Shown here in pieces: positions 19,412 through 28,610 of a DNA stretch of 39,155 nucleotides. Within the stretch, counting starts at the first letter, position 1, and the number at the start of each line of letters is the position of its first letter. The DNA is from an uncultured Aquimarina sp. (GTDB lineage: Bacteria; Bacteroidota; Bacteroidia; Flavobacteriales; Flavobacteriaceae): positions 1-39,155 of the forward strand of contig CANLRN010000039.1 of NCBI GenBank assembly GCA_947493495.1, written 5' to 3'. The notes below the pieces were generated by a model. That model was not told where the DNA came from and did no database searches. It saw only the letters and a program-made list of their open reading frames with translations. A program made the position numbers and the translations under genes.

Positions 19412-19498
19412 TCGATTAAGATTTTAATTTTGCTAATTTTATGTTATATAAATGTAAATTAAATTTAATAATAAGCTGTTAAAAAATGGGGATTTTTA

Positions 19499-20854
19499 TC
19501 ATTTTATTTCTAAATGGTCGCATAATCTTCTAGTTATTATAGGGTTTATTAGTGTTTTTCTTATTTTTTTGTGAGTAGACAAGTCCTTCTGAGGCGTGAT
19601 GTCTATTTCATTTTTATTTCGATATTTATTGACGCCAATTACAATAATTTTTTCTTGGTCAAAAAGTTGTTGTTCTTTATCTGCATTTTCTTTTATCTTT
19701 TTCTGAATTTTCCCAGATTTTAACTGTGTGAGAAAACCTCCACCTTTTTCGATATTTTTAAACACTATTAATGCCTTTTCCGCTAATTGATTTGTTAAAT
19801 TTTCTATATAATAAGATCCAGAGGCTGGATTACTTACTATATCAAAATAGCTTTCGTTTTTTAGGATAAGCAATTGATTAATGGCTATTCTATTACCAAA
19901 ATCATTGTCGTAGTTATAGATATCATCATAGCGTATATTAGCGATGAGATCTGCACCTCCTAATATTGCACTCATACATTCTGTTGTTGTACGAAGCATA
20001 TTTACATTATAATCTAAGATGGATTTGTTTCTGCGTGAAGGTTGAGCAAATATATAACATTTTTTTAACATTTCATATTCTGATGCTAAAGTATTCCATA
20101 AAATTCGTAGTGCTCGTAGTTTTGCGATTTCAAAAAAATAATTACCGCCTACAGCCGTCTTAAAAATTATGGATGTGTTTTCTAATGCAATATTTTTCTC
20201 CGATAAGTAATTAAGATATTCATTCGCGTGCGCTAATCCATAAGCTAATTGCTGAATCATGGTAGCGCCAGCGTTTTGGTAACGATCGACATCTATAGAG
20301 ATGATTTTTTTTAGGTGCTTATGCTCACGTAGGATCAGAGTTAGGGTGTCAAAATCTTTTTTTAGACTGTTGTGCCAATTCCCTGTTTTGGTTAAATGGC
20401 CAATGATGTCGAGTACTATATAGATCTTGTTTTTAGATTTTGAAGCAATTGTCTCTAATTTCTGATAATAATCAGGGGATAAAAATATGGTGTCAATATA
20501 TATATCTGTAGTGATATTTTTGATTAACTCTATAGGATTGATTTGCTCATTTTTAATTACAAAAAAAATACTTTCTGCTCCATTAGCGATAGCTTGTATA
20601 GCCGTTTTATTCGCTTTCTGTAATTCATCAACTTCAATCTGCTGCATATTTTTCCAATGCGTTGGATGCTGTACAGAAATTTCATTTTTTGGAAGATCTT
20701 CTCGATGGTAAAAAGGTTTTATATCGATCCCTTCAAAAGATTTATGGATCAATGCTTCGTTATAATCTGCTCCTTTGAGGTCAAATTGTATTTTTTGTTT
20801 CCATTCTTTTGCAGAAACAGCATTAAAACTATCAAATAATGGTTTAGTCATCAT
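19499..20854 (-). CDS. mutA: Methylmalonyl-CoA mutase, small subunit
   Basis: 451 residues. It aligns with the barrel domain of the large subunit: KEWKQKIQFDLKGADYNEAL near the start, DVDRYQNAGATMIQQLAYGLAHANEYL, and FEIAKLRALRILWNTLASEY. There is no C-terminal cobalamin domain and no DxHxxG, so it is shorter than the roughly 620-residue Propionibacterium beta subunit. It is a non-catalytic partner of the large subunit. Its start overlaps the DivIC/FtsB-like gene stop by 11 nt, so these genes are co-transcribed. Confidence 0.9.
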   Translation of the reverse strand: MMTKPLFDSFNAVSAKEWKQKIQFDLKGADYNEALIHKSFEGIDIKPFYHREDLPKNEISVQHPTHWKNMQQIEVDELQKANKTAIQAIANGAESIFFVIKNEQINPIELIKNITTDIYIDTIFLSPDYYQKLETIASKSKNKIYIVLDIIGHLTKTGNWHNSLKKDFDTLTLILREHKHLKKIISIDVDRYQNAGATMIQQLAYGLAHANEYLNYLSEKNIALENTSIIFKTAVGGNYFFEIAKLRALRILWNTLASEYEMLKKCYIFAQPSRRNKSILDYNVNMLRTTTECMSAILGGADLIANIRYDDIYNYDNDFGNRIAINQLLILKNESYFDIVSNPASGSYYIENLTNQLAEKALIVFKNIEKGGGFLTQLKSGKIQKKIKENADKEQQLFDQEKIIVIGVNKYRNKNEIDITPQKDLSTHKKIRKTLINPIITRRLCDHLEIK

Positions 20855-21203
20855 TTTTATTTTTTAGGATACTATCTTCGTATTCAATAATAAATATCTC
20901 TTCATTATCTTTCTTCATAAAATATTGTTCTCTGGCAAATTTTTCAAGCTCGGTGCTATCCTTGAGTATTTTGATAGCTTCTTGATCTTTGATGATTTCT
21001 TTTTTATAGTAATCTTTATTATCCTTTAATTCTTCTATTTCTTGATCGAGTTCTCTATGAATAAACCAAGAATTCGTATCTATAAACAACATCCAAATAA
21101 CAAAGACTAGAATGATCATGACATATTTATTAAAAAATATGGCAAAAACAGGAATCAGTGCAGGTGTGTTCCTTAGTTTTTTGAAATAATTTTTAAGCTT
21201 CAA
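20844..21203 (-). CDS. FtsB/DivIC-family septum formation initiator protein
   Basis: 119 residues. A short basic N-terminus is followed by one membrane helix (about 27-46, KYVMIILVFVIWMLFI). A coiled coil then covers about 54-90 (ELDQEIEELKDNKDYYKKEI), followed by the conserved ELEKFAREQYFMKKDNEEIFII motif. Proteins of this kind link early and late divisome parts and bind FtsL and FtsQ/DivIB in the periplasm. Its gene sits between udk and the small mutase subunit, an arrangement common in flavobacteria. Confidence 0.88.
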   Translation of the reverse strand: MKLKNYFKKLRNTPALIPVFAIFFNKYVMIILVFVIWMLFIDTNSWFIHRELDQEIEELKDNKDYYKKEIIKDQEAIKILKDSTELEKFAREQYFMKKDNEEIFIIEYEDSILKNKNDD

Positions 21204-21240
21204 CAGAATAAAATAATTTTTGGGTATAAAGGTACAAAAG

Positions 21241-21849
21241 TTAATTCAAGCGCTCTTTTACAATAGTACGTACAATATCTACCGCAACATTATTATACGT
21301 ATTATTAGGGATTATAAGATCTGCAAATTCTTTGGTAGGATCTATAAATTGCTGATGCATGGGTTTTAATGTATTTTGATATCTATCTAAAACTTCTTGC
21401 ATGTCTCGCTCTCGTTCAGAAATGTCTCTTTTCAATCTTCTGATCAGGCGTTCATCACTATCTGCGTGTACATATATTTTGATATCAAACATATCTCTAA
21501 TGATAGCATTAGTTAGTATCAATATGCCTTCTACAATAATTACTTTACTGGGGTTCGTAGTAACAGTCTTTTTAGTGCGATTATGATCTGCAAAAGAATA
21601 GACAGGTTGCTGTATAGATTTTCCTTTGCGAAGGGCAACTAAATGTTCTCCTAATAATTCGAAATCAATTGATTGTGGGTGATCAAAGTTTATTTTCACC
21701 CTTTCTTTATAGGAAAGATGACTAGTATCCTTGTAATAAGAGTCCTGAGAGATTACGCACACTTCATTTTTTGGTAGTTCATTTATAATTTGATTGACAA
21801 CTGTAGTTTTTCCACTACCAGTACCACCAGCGATCCCAATTATTAGCAT
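21241..21849 (-). CDS. udk: Uridine kinase
   Basis: 202 residues. The P-loop GGTGSGKTT is at residues 8-16. Further family motifs are QDSYYKD, NFDHPQSIDF, the lid region RLIRRLKRDISERERD, and HQQFIDPTKEFADLIIP near the end. It phosphorylates uridine and cytidine in pyrimidine salvage. It lies 37 nt upstream of the DivIC/FtsB-like gene and 71 nt downstream of anmK. Confidence 0.95.
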   Translation of the reverse strand: MLIIGIAGGTGSGKTTVVNQIINELPKNEVCVISQDSYYKDTSHLSYKERVKINFDHPQSIDFELLGEHLVALRKGKSIQQPVYSFADHNRTKKTVTTNPSKVIIVEGILILTNAIIRDMFDIKIYVHADSDERLIRRLKRDISERERDMQEVLDRYQNTLKPMHQQFIDPTKEFADLIIPNNTYNNVAVDIVRTIVKERLN

Positions 21850-21920
21850 TATTAATGTTTTTGGCTAATTTAAAAATAGTTATTGAGTTATCTGAGTTTT
21901 GTATGGGTTAATAGTATTCA

Positions 21921-23006
21921 TTATTGAGGAGTATAAATTACTCCCGAACAAGAATCTCTAATAGCCCCTGTTACAGAACTTAAGCAGTTGATTTCATTTC
22001 TTTCTTTTAACACTCCCATAAAAGCAAAAATTAAAGCTTCTTTAAAATCAATAATCTTTTCTTCTGGGATAATTACTTCTACATATTCTTGGATGTTGTT
22101 TTTTAGAATTTCTACCAAAAAATGATTCTTTGCTCCACCGCCAGTAATAAGTAGTGATGCTTTTTTCTTGTTTGTTTTTTTAATAGCAATGGCTATTTGT
22201 TGTGCAATATGATGTACTGATGTATGTAGTAAATTTTCGGGAGTGTCATTAGTGTATTCTAGTACAGGAATTATTTTTTCTGTAAACCATTCGTACCCCA
22301 AAGATTTTGGGTAAGCCTGAGAGTAGTATTCTAGCCTGTTTATTGTATCTAATAGTTTATGATTTAATGTTCCTGTACGGCTTAATTTCCCTCCATCATC
22401 ATAGGGTATATCTATTCTTTTACAGATATGGTTTAACAACATATTAGCAGGTGAGATATCATAGGCAATTCGTTTTTCTTTGTTATCAAACGAAATATTA
22501 CTAATTCCGCCTAGATTAAGGCAAAAATCATAAGTGCTAAACAGTAATTTATCTCCTATGGGGACTAATGGCGCACCTTGACCGCCAAGAGAGACATCAT
22601 TGGTTCTAAAATCACAAATCACTTTTTTTTTACTAGTATTGGCCAGATGTTGTCCTGATCCAATTTGATAGGTAACCCCAATCTTTGGTTGATGATGCAC
22701 AGTATGCCCATGACTGGAAATAAAATCTACCGCCATTTTATTTTTTTTAATAAAATCGTTTACTGTATTGCCTAACCAATTGCCATATGTATTGTGAAAA
22801 GCGAGTAATTCTATGGCTTGTAAGTGGATTATGTTTTTTAATTGTTCTTTATAATCGGGGGTATATTCAATACTTTCTGTTTTTAGGATAGAAAACTCCC
22901 AGGCACTCTCTTTTTTATGAAAATGACAATAGGCTATATCTAAGCCATCTAGAGAGGTGCCAGACATTAAACCAATTACTTTGTATGTGTTTTGAGGAGT
23001 AGACAT
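21921..23006 (-). CDS. anmK: Anhydro-N-acetylmuramic acid kinase
   Basis: 361 residues. Kinase motifs are GLMSGTSLDGLDIAY (phosphate 1), SHGHTVHHQP, LNLGGISNIS, DDGGKLSRTG and LLITGGGAKN. It phosphorylates and opens 1,6-anhydro-MurNAc during recycling of cell-wall sugars, yielding MurNAc-6-phosphate for MurQ. No other recycling gene is visible in the window. It lies 43 nt downstream of the exported unknown at 23050. Confidence 0.95.
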   Translation of the reverse strand: MSTPQNTYKVIGLMSGTSLDGLDIAYCHFHKKESAWEFSILKTESIEYTPDYKEQLKNIIHLQAIELLAFHNTYGNWLGNTVNDFIKKNKMAVDFISSHGHTVHHQPKIGVTYQIGSGQHLANTSKKKVICDFRTNDVSLGGQGAPLVPIGDKLLFSTYDFCLNLGGISNISFDNKEKRIAYDISPANMLLNHICKRIDIPYDDGGKLSRTGTLNHKLLDTINRLEYYSQAYPKSLGYEWFTEKIIPVLEYTNDTPENLLHTSVHHIAQQIAIAIKKTNKKKASLLITGGGAKNHFLVEILKNNIQEYVEVIIPEEKIIDFKEALIFAFMGVLKERNEINCLSSVTGAIRDSCSGVIYTPQ

Positions 23007-23049
23007 TATTTGATTAATAGGGACATATTTTTAATTATTTTTTGCGGAC

Positions 23050-23787
23050 TTATATTTTATTGATGTATTCTAAGGTGAATAATTCTGGATCCATTTCTGC
23101 GATCGCTTTTTTGTAATAAAAATCAATAATTTGATTTTCTATATATACTTTGATCTTGCCTATTTTTTTTTCTTGATATAATCTAAATACAGGACCGGCT
23201 TCTTTTTTCTTAAATTCTGTCATAAGCTCATCAGGATTTTTTACTGCCCGTATCGTTTTGTAGTCATCAAATTTAGTTCGCATCCATCGATGACTTAATA
23301 ATATCGTATGATTTTCTATAAATTCTTTTTCTAAGCGTTTTATCTTATCAATATTTGTTGGATCTTCTTTTCTTGTTCGATCTGCAACTACTTTAGATTT
23401 GGTAAATTGCCTTTCGAGTTTAAAGTCTATATAATTGATATCTCTTTTAAGTTTGCGGACGACCTCATAGAGTTTGGCGTCATATAGAAGCAAGAACTCC
23501 TCATATTCATTAATAGCATCAAGAAATAAAATTGCATTTTTTTTGTATCTCCTAGGATATACTTGATCCTTAGTTTTTAAAAACATTATATTTAGTTCTT
23601 CTCGTATTTCTTCAGGGATACCGATATATTTGGTGCTATTTTTATAGGTTCTTAGTTGTGTTGTAATCTCTCCTTTAGAACCTTTGAATACTTTAGATTG
23701 ATAGCTAAATCTATATCTATTAGGATTTTTTTGCGTATACACGGCATAATTGATAAATAAAACAACAAAAATGCTTAGTAATTTCAT
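23050..23787 (-). CDS. Exported protein of unknown function
   Basis: 245 residues. A signal peptide (MKLLSIFVVLFINYAVYTQ) is followed by a lysine- and tyrosine-rich, largely helical mature part. The central stretch (about 85-165) has heptad-like charged helices, for example KLYEVVRKLKRDINYIDFKLE and IKRLEKEFIENH. No known domain is recognised and no cysteine is present in the mature protein. It has the same direction and close spacing (43 nt) as anmK, so it may lead that operon. No function can be assigned. Confidence 0.7.
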   Translation of the reverse strand: MKLLSIFVVLFINYAVYTQKNPNRYRFSYQSKVFKGSKGEITTQLRTYKNSTKYIGIPEEIREELNIMFLKTKDQVYPRRYKKNAILFLDAINEYEEFLLLYDAKLYEVVRKLKRDINYIDFKLERQFTKSKVVADRTRKEDPTNIDKIKRLEKEFIENHTILLSHRWMRTKFDDYKTIRAVKNPDELMTEFKKKEAGPVFRLYQEKKIGKIKVYIENQIIDFYYKKAIAEMDPELFTLEYINKI

Positions 23788-23960
23788 CTCTCTTTATACT
23801 ATTTTTCTTCCTTTATGCAGACAGAATTCGTCATGAAGCACATCAATGAGTTATTGATGGAATACTTATTATTTGTTTTACAAATCGTTGCCCAAATACC
23901 TATACAGTCTGTGCATATGAATGTAAAATATACTAAAAAATAGTGTAGTTATATCAATTT

Positions 23961-24428
23961 CTATTTTTTGATACTCGACACTTCTTTTTCTGTAACCATT
24001 TTTTCTTGAGTATTTCCCCAACTATTCATAATATAATTCATCACATCAGCGATTTCCTCATCTTCTAAACCTAATGGTGTCATGGTACTATTGTAGGTTT
24101 GTCCATTTACCTTTATAGGACCATTAAGTCCGTATTTTAAAGAATAGAGGCTTTCTGTTCTTTTATCAGTCAACCAATCCGAGCCTGCTAGAGGAGGAAA
24201 AACTTTAGGTGTTCCTTTTCCATCTGCAAGATGACATTGCATACAAAAATCAATATATATACCTTCTCCTCGTTGTATGCTTTCTGATAATTTGGTATCT
24301 TGAAACAGTACAGGAGTATTTGTAGGAGTATATGATATGGGGTTTTTGTCTTGTTTTGCAATAAGCGAAATACAAAATAAAACAGCAGCAGTTTCTAGTA
24401 TGAGTATATGTTTGATACGTTTTTTCAT
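23961..24428 (-). CDS. Exported cytochrome c, probable electron acceptor of the adjacent sugar dehydrogenase
   Basis: 155 residues. An N-terminal hydrophobic segment (residues 8-24) acts as signal or anchor. The haem-binding motif CMQCH is at 62-66, and the likely distal Met ligand is Met116 in NSTMTPLGL. DEEIADVMNYIMNSWGN forms the C-terminal helix of a class I cytochrome c. The gene starts 12 nt downstream of the PQQ-type dehydrogenase, so the two very probably form an electron-transfer pair. Confidence 0.9.
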   Translation of the reverse strand: MKKRIKHILILETAAVLFCISLIAKQDKNPISYTPTNTPVLFQDTKLSESIQRGEGIYIDFCMQCHLADGKGTPKVFPPLAGSDWLTDKRTESLYSLKYGLNGPIKVNGQTYNSTMTPLGLEDEEIADVMNYIMNSWGNTQEKMVTEKEVSSIKK

Positions 24429-24440
24429 GAGTGTAGTTGT

Positions 24441-25562
24441 TTACGGAGTGGGAATGATTTTAATGATACCTTTGTCTTCTACGGCTACATAAATATACCC
24501 ATCAGGGCCTTGCCGTACATTACGAACACGTCCAATATCCTCAACTATTTTTTTTCTTCCAGTTACAATATTATCAGTAAGTTCTACTAGCTCTAGGTAG
24601 TTAAATTTTAAGGAACCTACTAATAGATCATTTTTCCAGTCTGGATATACATCACTAGTTACAAAATCCATTCCACTAGGAGCTATTGATGGTACCCAGT
24701 AATAGATAGGTTGTTCCATACCTTCTTTACTTGTGATATCAGTAATAGAAGTTCCGCTATAATTCAGGCCATAAGTAATTATTGGCCAACCATAGTTAAC
24801 TCCTTTTGTAATAGCATTTATTTCATCGCCTCCTTTAGGGCCGTGTTCGTGTACCCATATTTTACCATCTATCGGATTGATAGCCATCCCCTGAGGGTTA
24901 CGATGGCCATAGGAGAAAATTGCTTTTTTAGCACCTGTTTTATTTACAAAAGGATTGTCTTTTGGGATGCTTCCATCATCGTTTAAGCGATAAATTTTAC
25001 CTCCATCTCTTGTAATATCTTGTGGGTTTTCATCTCTATTGCCTCGATCTCCAATACTAAAATAAAGAAATCCGTCATTATCAAACTCTATTCTTGATCC
25101 AAAATGCTGCCCCTTAGTTGTATTAGGGCCTCCTTTGTATAATTTCTCTACATTGGTAAGTTCATTTCCTTGTAGCTTTGCTCTCATTATTGCCGTAAAT
25201 CCACCTTTTTCTGTTCCTTCTTTAGAGGCATATGTCATATATAACCATCCGTTTTTTTCGTATTCGGGATGTAATTCTATATCCAAGAGTCCCCCTTGAT
25301 TACGGAGATATACTTCTGGTACGTTTTTGATATCAGTTTTTACACCATTTTTATAATGTATTAGTGTCCCACTTTTTTCTGTAATTAACATACTGCCATC
25401 AGGAAGCCATGTCATTCCCCAAGGGATTATCAGATTAGGAACTACAACCTCTGTCGTGTAATTTTTTGGTGCTGCAGTGATAGGAATATCATTCTTTTTT
25501 TCCTGAGCGCAAGAGAAGGTACTACTAATTATAAAAAAACTTAAAACAACTAATTTTTTCAT
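24441..25562 (-). CDS. PQQ-dependent sugar dehydrogenase lipoprotein (glucose/sorbosone dehydrogenase family)
   Basis: 373 residues. The lipoprotein signal ends in STFSC with the lipidated Cys at 18. The six-bladed propeller shows family motifs: LIIPWGMTWLPDGSMLITEK, GGLLDIELHPEY, GQHFGSRIEFDNDGFLYFSIGDRG (with the likely catalytic His), SYGHRNPQGMAINP (Arg and Gln near PQQ) and VHEHGPKGGDEIN. It should oxidise an aldose or similar sugar outside the cytoplasm using PQQ and pass electrons to the cytochrome c encoded just downstream. The exact substrate is unknown. It lies 39 nt downstream of the TonB receptor. No PQQ synthesis genes are present here. Confidence 0.88.
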   Translation of the reverse strand: MKKLVVLSFFIISSTFSCAQEKKNDIPITAAPKNYTTEVVVPNLIIPWGMTWLPDGSMLITEKSGTLIHYKNGVKTDIKNVPEVYLRNQGGLLDIELHPEYEKNGWLYMTYASKEGTEKGGFTAIMRAKLQGNELTNVEKLYKGGPNTTKGQHFGSRIEFDNDGFLYFSIGDRGNRDENPQDITRDGGKIYRLNDDGSIPKDNPFVNKTGAKKAIFSYGHRNPQGMAINPIDGKIWVHEHGPKGGDEINAITKGVNYGWPIITYGLNYSGTSITDITSKEGMEQPIYYWVPSIAPSGMDFVTSDVYPDWKNDLLVGSLKFNYLELVELTDNIVTGRKKIVEDIGRVRNVRQGPDGYIYVAVEDKGIIKIIPTP

Positions 25563-25601
25563 TGTACTATATTTTGATGGAAAAATACGAAGAAATATAA
25601 T

Positions 25602-27884
25602 TTATAATCTATAATTTATGTTAATGCCTCCATAGACATTAAAAGGAAGACCTGAGTAAAAATACCTTGGTGCATTACCACCAAAGCCTCTGGCATTGAT
25701 CTGAAGCTGAGAAGCATATTTGGTATCTAAAATATTATTTGCCCCAAAATGGAGATTGTAACCCCAATGTTTTCCAATGCTATTTAGATATCCTATTTTG
25801 CCGTGTAGTAATTCATAGCGATCACTAAAAACAGTATTAGCGTCATCAGCAGGAATTTCTCCAACCGTTTGAAAATTTAGAGTGCCATAGAATCCTTTTT
25901 TAGATGTAAGATCAATTCCTAGGTTGATTACCTTAGAAGGAACTCCAGTGAGCGAATTACCAGAAAAATCATTTTCTAAATCTATAAAATTATCAAATGT
26001 ATAGTCATTAAAGGATCCATTAATAAAAAAACTTAACTTATTGGGGTCAGTTGTAAGTAGTGTATAGTTGAGGTTGCCCTCTATTCCATTATGTCTTGTT
26101 TTTCCTGCATTGATTGCAAAAGAATTATCCTCGGCAGTTCTTCTGGTGACTAACAAATCTTTTACGCTTAGCGTATATATAGAAAATGAACCTACTAATT
26201 TACCGTTTAAAAAATTATATCGGCTCCCTACTTCATAATTCCACCCTATTTCTGGTTTTATATCTGGATTGAAAACACCTTCGGGGAGTAACGTTTCTTC
26301 AGTTGTAGGTGTAGAAAAGCCATGTGCTATGTTTGCAAAAAGTATAAAATGTGTATTCGCCACATAATTAGCACCAATTTTTGGAGATACAATTGGCGCA
26401 AACTCAAAACTACCAGAGCTGTCATTCCCGTCTCCTAGAAACTGATCATCAATATCAAAAAATGTTTGATTAAGGTGTACTCCAATATTGAGCTTAAGTT
26501 TGGAGTTAATTTGCAAATTAGTTTCGGCAAAGAGATTGTAGTAATTTCTTTTTTCATCAAGGTCAGAACGTTGATCTCCTTGAACACTCCCTGTGCCTAC
26601 AGGAAAATCTTGGTATAAGTTTTCAAAAGTTTTCCCGTTATAGAAATCAAAAAAAAGTTCTCCGCCCGCTGTCCATTTCCAAGTTTTTTTTAATAACGCA
26701 GTAGTTCCTAAAATTCTACTCCTAACACCAAAAGCAGTCGATTTTTCTGCTAAAATATTAAAAGGTCTTGGTTCATTATTAGTTCTAAAAGAACCAAATA
26801 CACTGGTATATTGTGTTAATGCACTATGGTAGTTATATTTCCAGCTAATCCCAGCTATTGCATAATCTACATCTTCAAATGCTTGAGATTGTCCCCAGGT
26901 AAAGGCTGCTTGTCTTGGGGTGTTTTGGAAATCTTCTAGATTTAAAGAACTTGGAATTCCAGCTTTTAAATTCACATAACTAGCTATTAATGATAGATCA
27001 CTTTTTTCTCCTACTTTTAGAGAAGCTGTCGTTGTAACTGTATTTCTATCATACGTATTATTATCCCGATATCCATCAGAATGGTTAGTACTGTAAACGA
27101 TATTCATATTGGATTTTTTTCTTCCAAAAGAAACTTTAGCTACTGTCCTTTGTAATCCATAACTTCCTAATGTAGTGGATAGTGAAGCTTCGGTAGTTTG
27201 GCCTGCTATTACTTCTGGTTGTAATAAAATGGTTCCGCCTAATCCCACTCCATAACTACTGGAGGAAGGACCTTTGTGAATATCAATTCTCGAAATAGAA
27301 GCGAGTTCTAAGTCTTCTATGGACGATTCGCCATTGCCATCAGTAAGTGGGATATCCCCAAAATAGGTTCTAATATTTGCCGTTCCAAATAGATTTCTAG
27401 CACCAATCCCTCGGATAGTAATTCGATTGGTGTTCAAAGTCCCGTTTTGCATAAAAACCCCAGGGATTTTATTAAGAATAGGATGTAATTCGAGTGTATT
27501 ACCGCGATTGATTTCTTGATTAGTAATCACAGCTACGGCATCTGTTGCGTATTTTTTTTCTATCGGAATAGACAGACTTTTTATCTGTACGGCTTCTAAT
27601 TGATAAGTAAGAGAGGTAAGCGTGATCTCTATAAACTGACTTTTGGTAATAGTCATTTGTTTAGTTTGGTATCCGGATGCAGAAATTGTAATAGTTCCAT
27701 AAGACACTATTTCAAAGTTTCCGTTTGTATCCGATAGTATTTGATCAGTCGCAGATGTGTCCTGTATCATCGCATTTTTTATAGGTACCGAGGTCAGTTC
27801 ATCTATAATCCGTCCAGAGATAGTCTGCTGTGCAGTACTTATAGACGTTATGAAAAGAAAAAGAAGGACTATTTGTTGTTTCAA
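25602..27884 (-). CDS. TonB-dependent receptor, PqqU/YncD-like, with N-terminal carboxypeptidase-regulatory-like domain
   Basis: 760 residues. A signal peptide (to STAQ, about 19) is followed by a carboxypeptidase-regulatory-like domain (20-100, ISGRIIDELTSVPIKNA), a plug (about 110-225) and a 22-strand barrel ending in aromatic-rich GGININYRL. Several stretches resemble E. coli PqqU (YncD) as I remember it: SIRGFGSR/IRGIGAR, GDGNDSSG against GNGDDSGD, INAGKTRHNG against KNAGKTRRQG, and GEIPADDANT against GDIMADDENT. PqqU imports the cofactor PQQ. With a PQQ-type dehydrogenase 39 nt downstream, PQQ uptake is a plausible role. No SusD partner is present, which argues against a polysaccharide-utilisation system. 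Confidence 0.88.
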   Translation of the reverse strand: MKQQIVLLFLFITSISTAQQTISGRIIDELTSVPIKNAMIQDTSATDQILSDTNGNFEIVSYGTITISASGYQTKQMTITKSQFIEITLTSLTYQLEAVQIKSLSIPIEKKYATDAVAVITNQEINRGNTLELHPILNKIPGVFMQNGTLNTNRITIRGIGARNLFGTANIRTYFGDIPLTDGNGESSIEDLELASISRIDIHKGPSSSSYGVGLGGTILLQPEVIAGQTTEASLSTTLGSYGLQRTVAKVSFGRKKSNMNIVYSTNHSDGYRDNNTYDRNTVTTTASLKVGEKSDLSLIASYVNLKAGIPSSLNLEDFQNTPRQAAFTWGQSQAFEDVDYAIAGISWKYNYHSALTQYTSVFGSFRTNNEPRPFNILAEKSTAFGVRSRILGTTALLKKTWKWTAGGELFFDFYNGKTFENLYQDFPVGTGSVQGDQRSDLDEKRNYYNLFAETNLQINSKLKLNIGVHLNQTFFDIDDQFLGDGNDSSGSFEFAPIVSPKIGANYVANTHFILFANIAHGFSTPTTEETLLPEGVFNPDIKPEIGWNYEVGSRYNFLNGKLVGSFSIYTLSVKDLLVTRRTAEDNSFAINAGKTRHNGIEGNLNYTLLTTDPNKLSFFINGSFNDYTFDNFIDLENDFSGNSLTGVPSKVINLGIDLTSKKGFYGTLNFQTVGEIPADDANTVFSDRYELLHGKIGYLNSIGKHWGYNLHFGANNILDTKYASQLQINARGFGGNAPRYFYSGLPFNVYGGININYRL

Positions 27885-27992
27885 GAAATTAATTTTTTGA
27901 GCAAATATCGCAAACTTATGAAGTACAGATTCTTAAAAATAACTTATAATTGCACGGAAATCAAAAAACGAATTTATTTAAAAATACCATTA

Positions 27993-28610
27993 ATGATTTT
28001 TAGAACTGTAATTGTTGCTCTTTTAGTAGCTACTGGAGGAAGTTGTTTTGCTCAGAGAATTAAGATAGATAAAAAGAAATTAGATTTCTTAAAGAATCAA
28101 ACAGAAGTTGCTGTACAACTTATTTTTCCTGAGGATTTTGTCATTCATGGAGACCTTTCTGAGAAAGAATTTATCGAGAAGATGAAAAAGAAGTATGGAA
28201 AGATAGATAAGAGTTTAGGTCTAAAATGGTTTGAAACCTATGAAAAGGCTAAAAAAGAAACATGGCGAGATGCTTTTATTCAAGGGATTAATGAACGATT
28301 AGTTACATATAGTGATTTAAAGTTTGTCTCTTCTGATAAAGAAACTAACTACAGATTAGTTATAGAAGCTGATTGGATGTATATAGGCTATGGCGGTAGT
28401 GCAAGTGTTGGAAGAGAGGAAGGTAAATTGGAGGTGACGTTAAGATTTTTTAAAACTTCTGAGCCTGATTCTCAGTTGTATTTTACGCAGTCTCCCAAGG
28501 TAATAGGTAATTATGCATATGGGGAGTTTGGCGATATAGAGAGAATTAGAGAATGCTATAATAAACTAGGGTATTTACTAAGTATTCAGTTGAAGAGAAT
28601 ATTAAAATGA
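27993..28610 (+). CDS. Exported protein of unknown function, tandem paralog 1
   Basis: 205 residues from the ATG at 27993, giving the signal peptide MIFRTVIVALLVATGGSCFAQ. The frame stays open far upstream, even into the divergent receptor gene, but those starts put a hydrophilic leader before the signal peptide. The mature start RIKIDKKKLDFLKNQTEV is repeated in the next gene as RIKIDKKELHFLKGQTKI, and both contain FPEDF, KKExW and NWMY/DWMY-type blocks. No known domain is recognised. Its TGA overlaps the second paralog's ATG (ATGA). It is divergent from the TonB receptor, with 108 nt between the starts. Confidence 0.75.
   Translation: MIFRTVIVALLVATGGSCFAQRIKIDKKKLDFLKNQTEVAVQLIFPEDFVIHGDLSEKEFIEKMKKKYGKIDKSLGLKWFETYEKAKKETWRDAFIQGINERLVTYSDLKFVSSDKETNYRLVIEADWMYIGYGGSASVGREEGKLEVTLRFFKTSEPDSQLYFTQSPKVIGNYAYGEFGDIERIRECYNKLGYLLSIQLKRILK

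Noticed and set aside
23841..23859. Hairpin CATCAAT-GAGTT-ATTGATG after the cytochrome c gene
   Set aside because: It is about 100 nt from the stop, without a T tract; it may be chance in AT-rich DNA.
27741..27992. 5' extension of the 27993-28610 ORF into the divergent receptor gene
   Set aside because: It would overlap the receptor's start and place about 84 hydrophilic residues before a good signal peptide; the ATG at 27993 is the better start.
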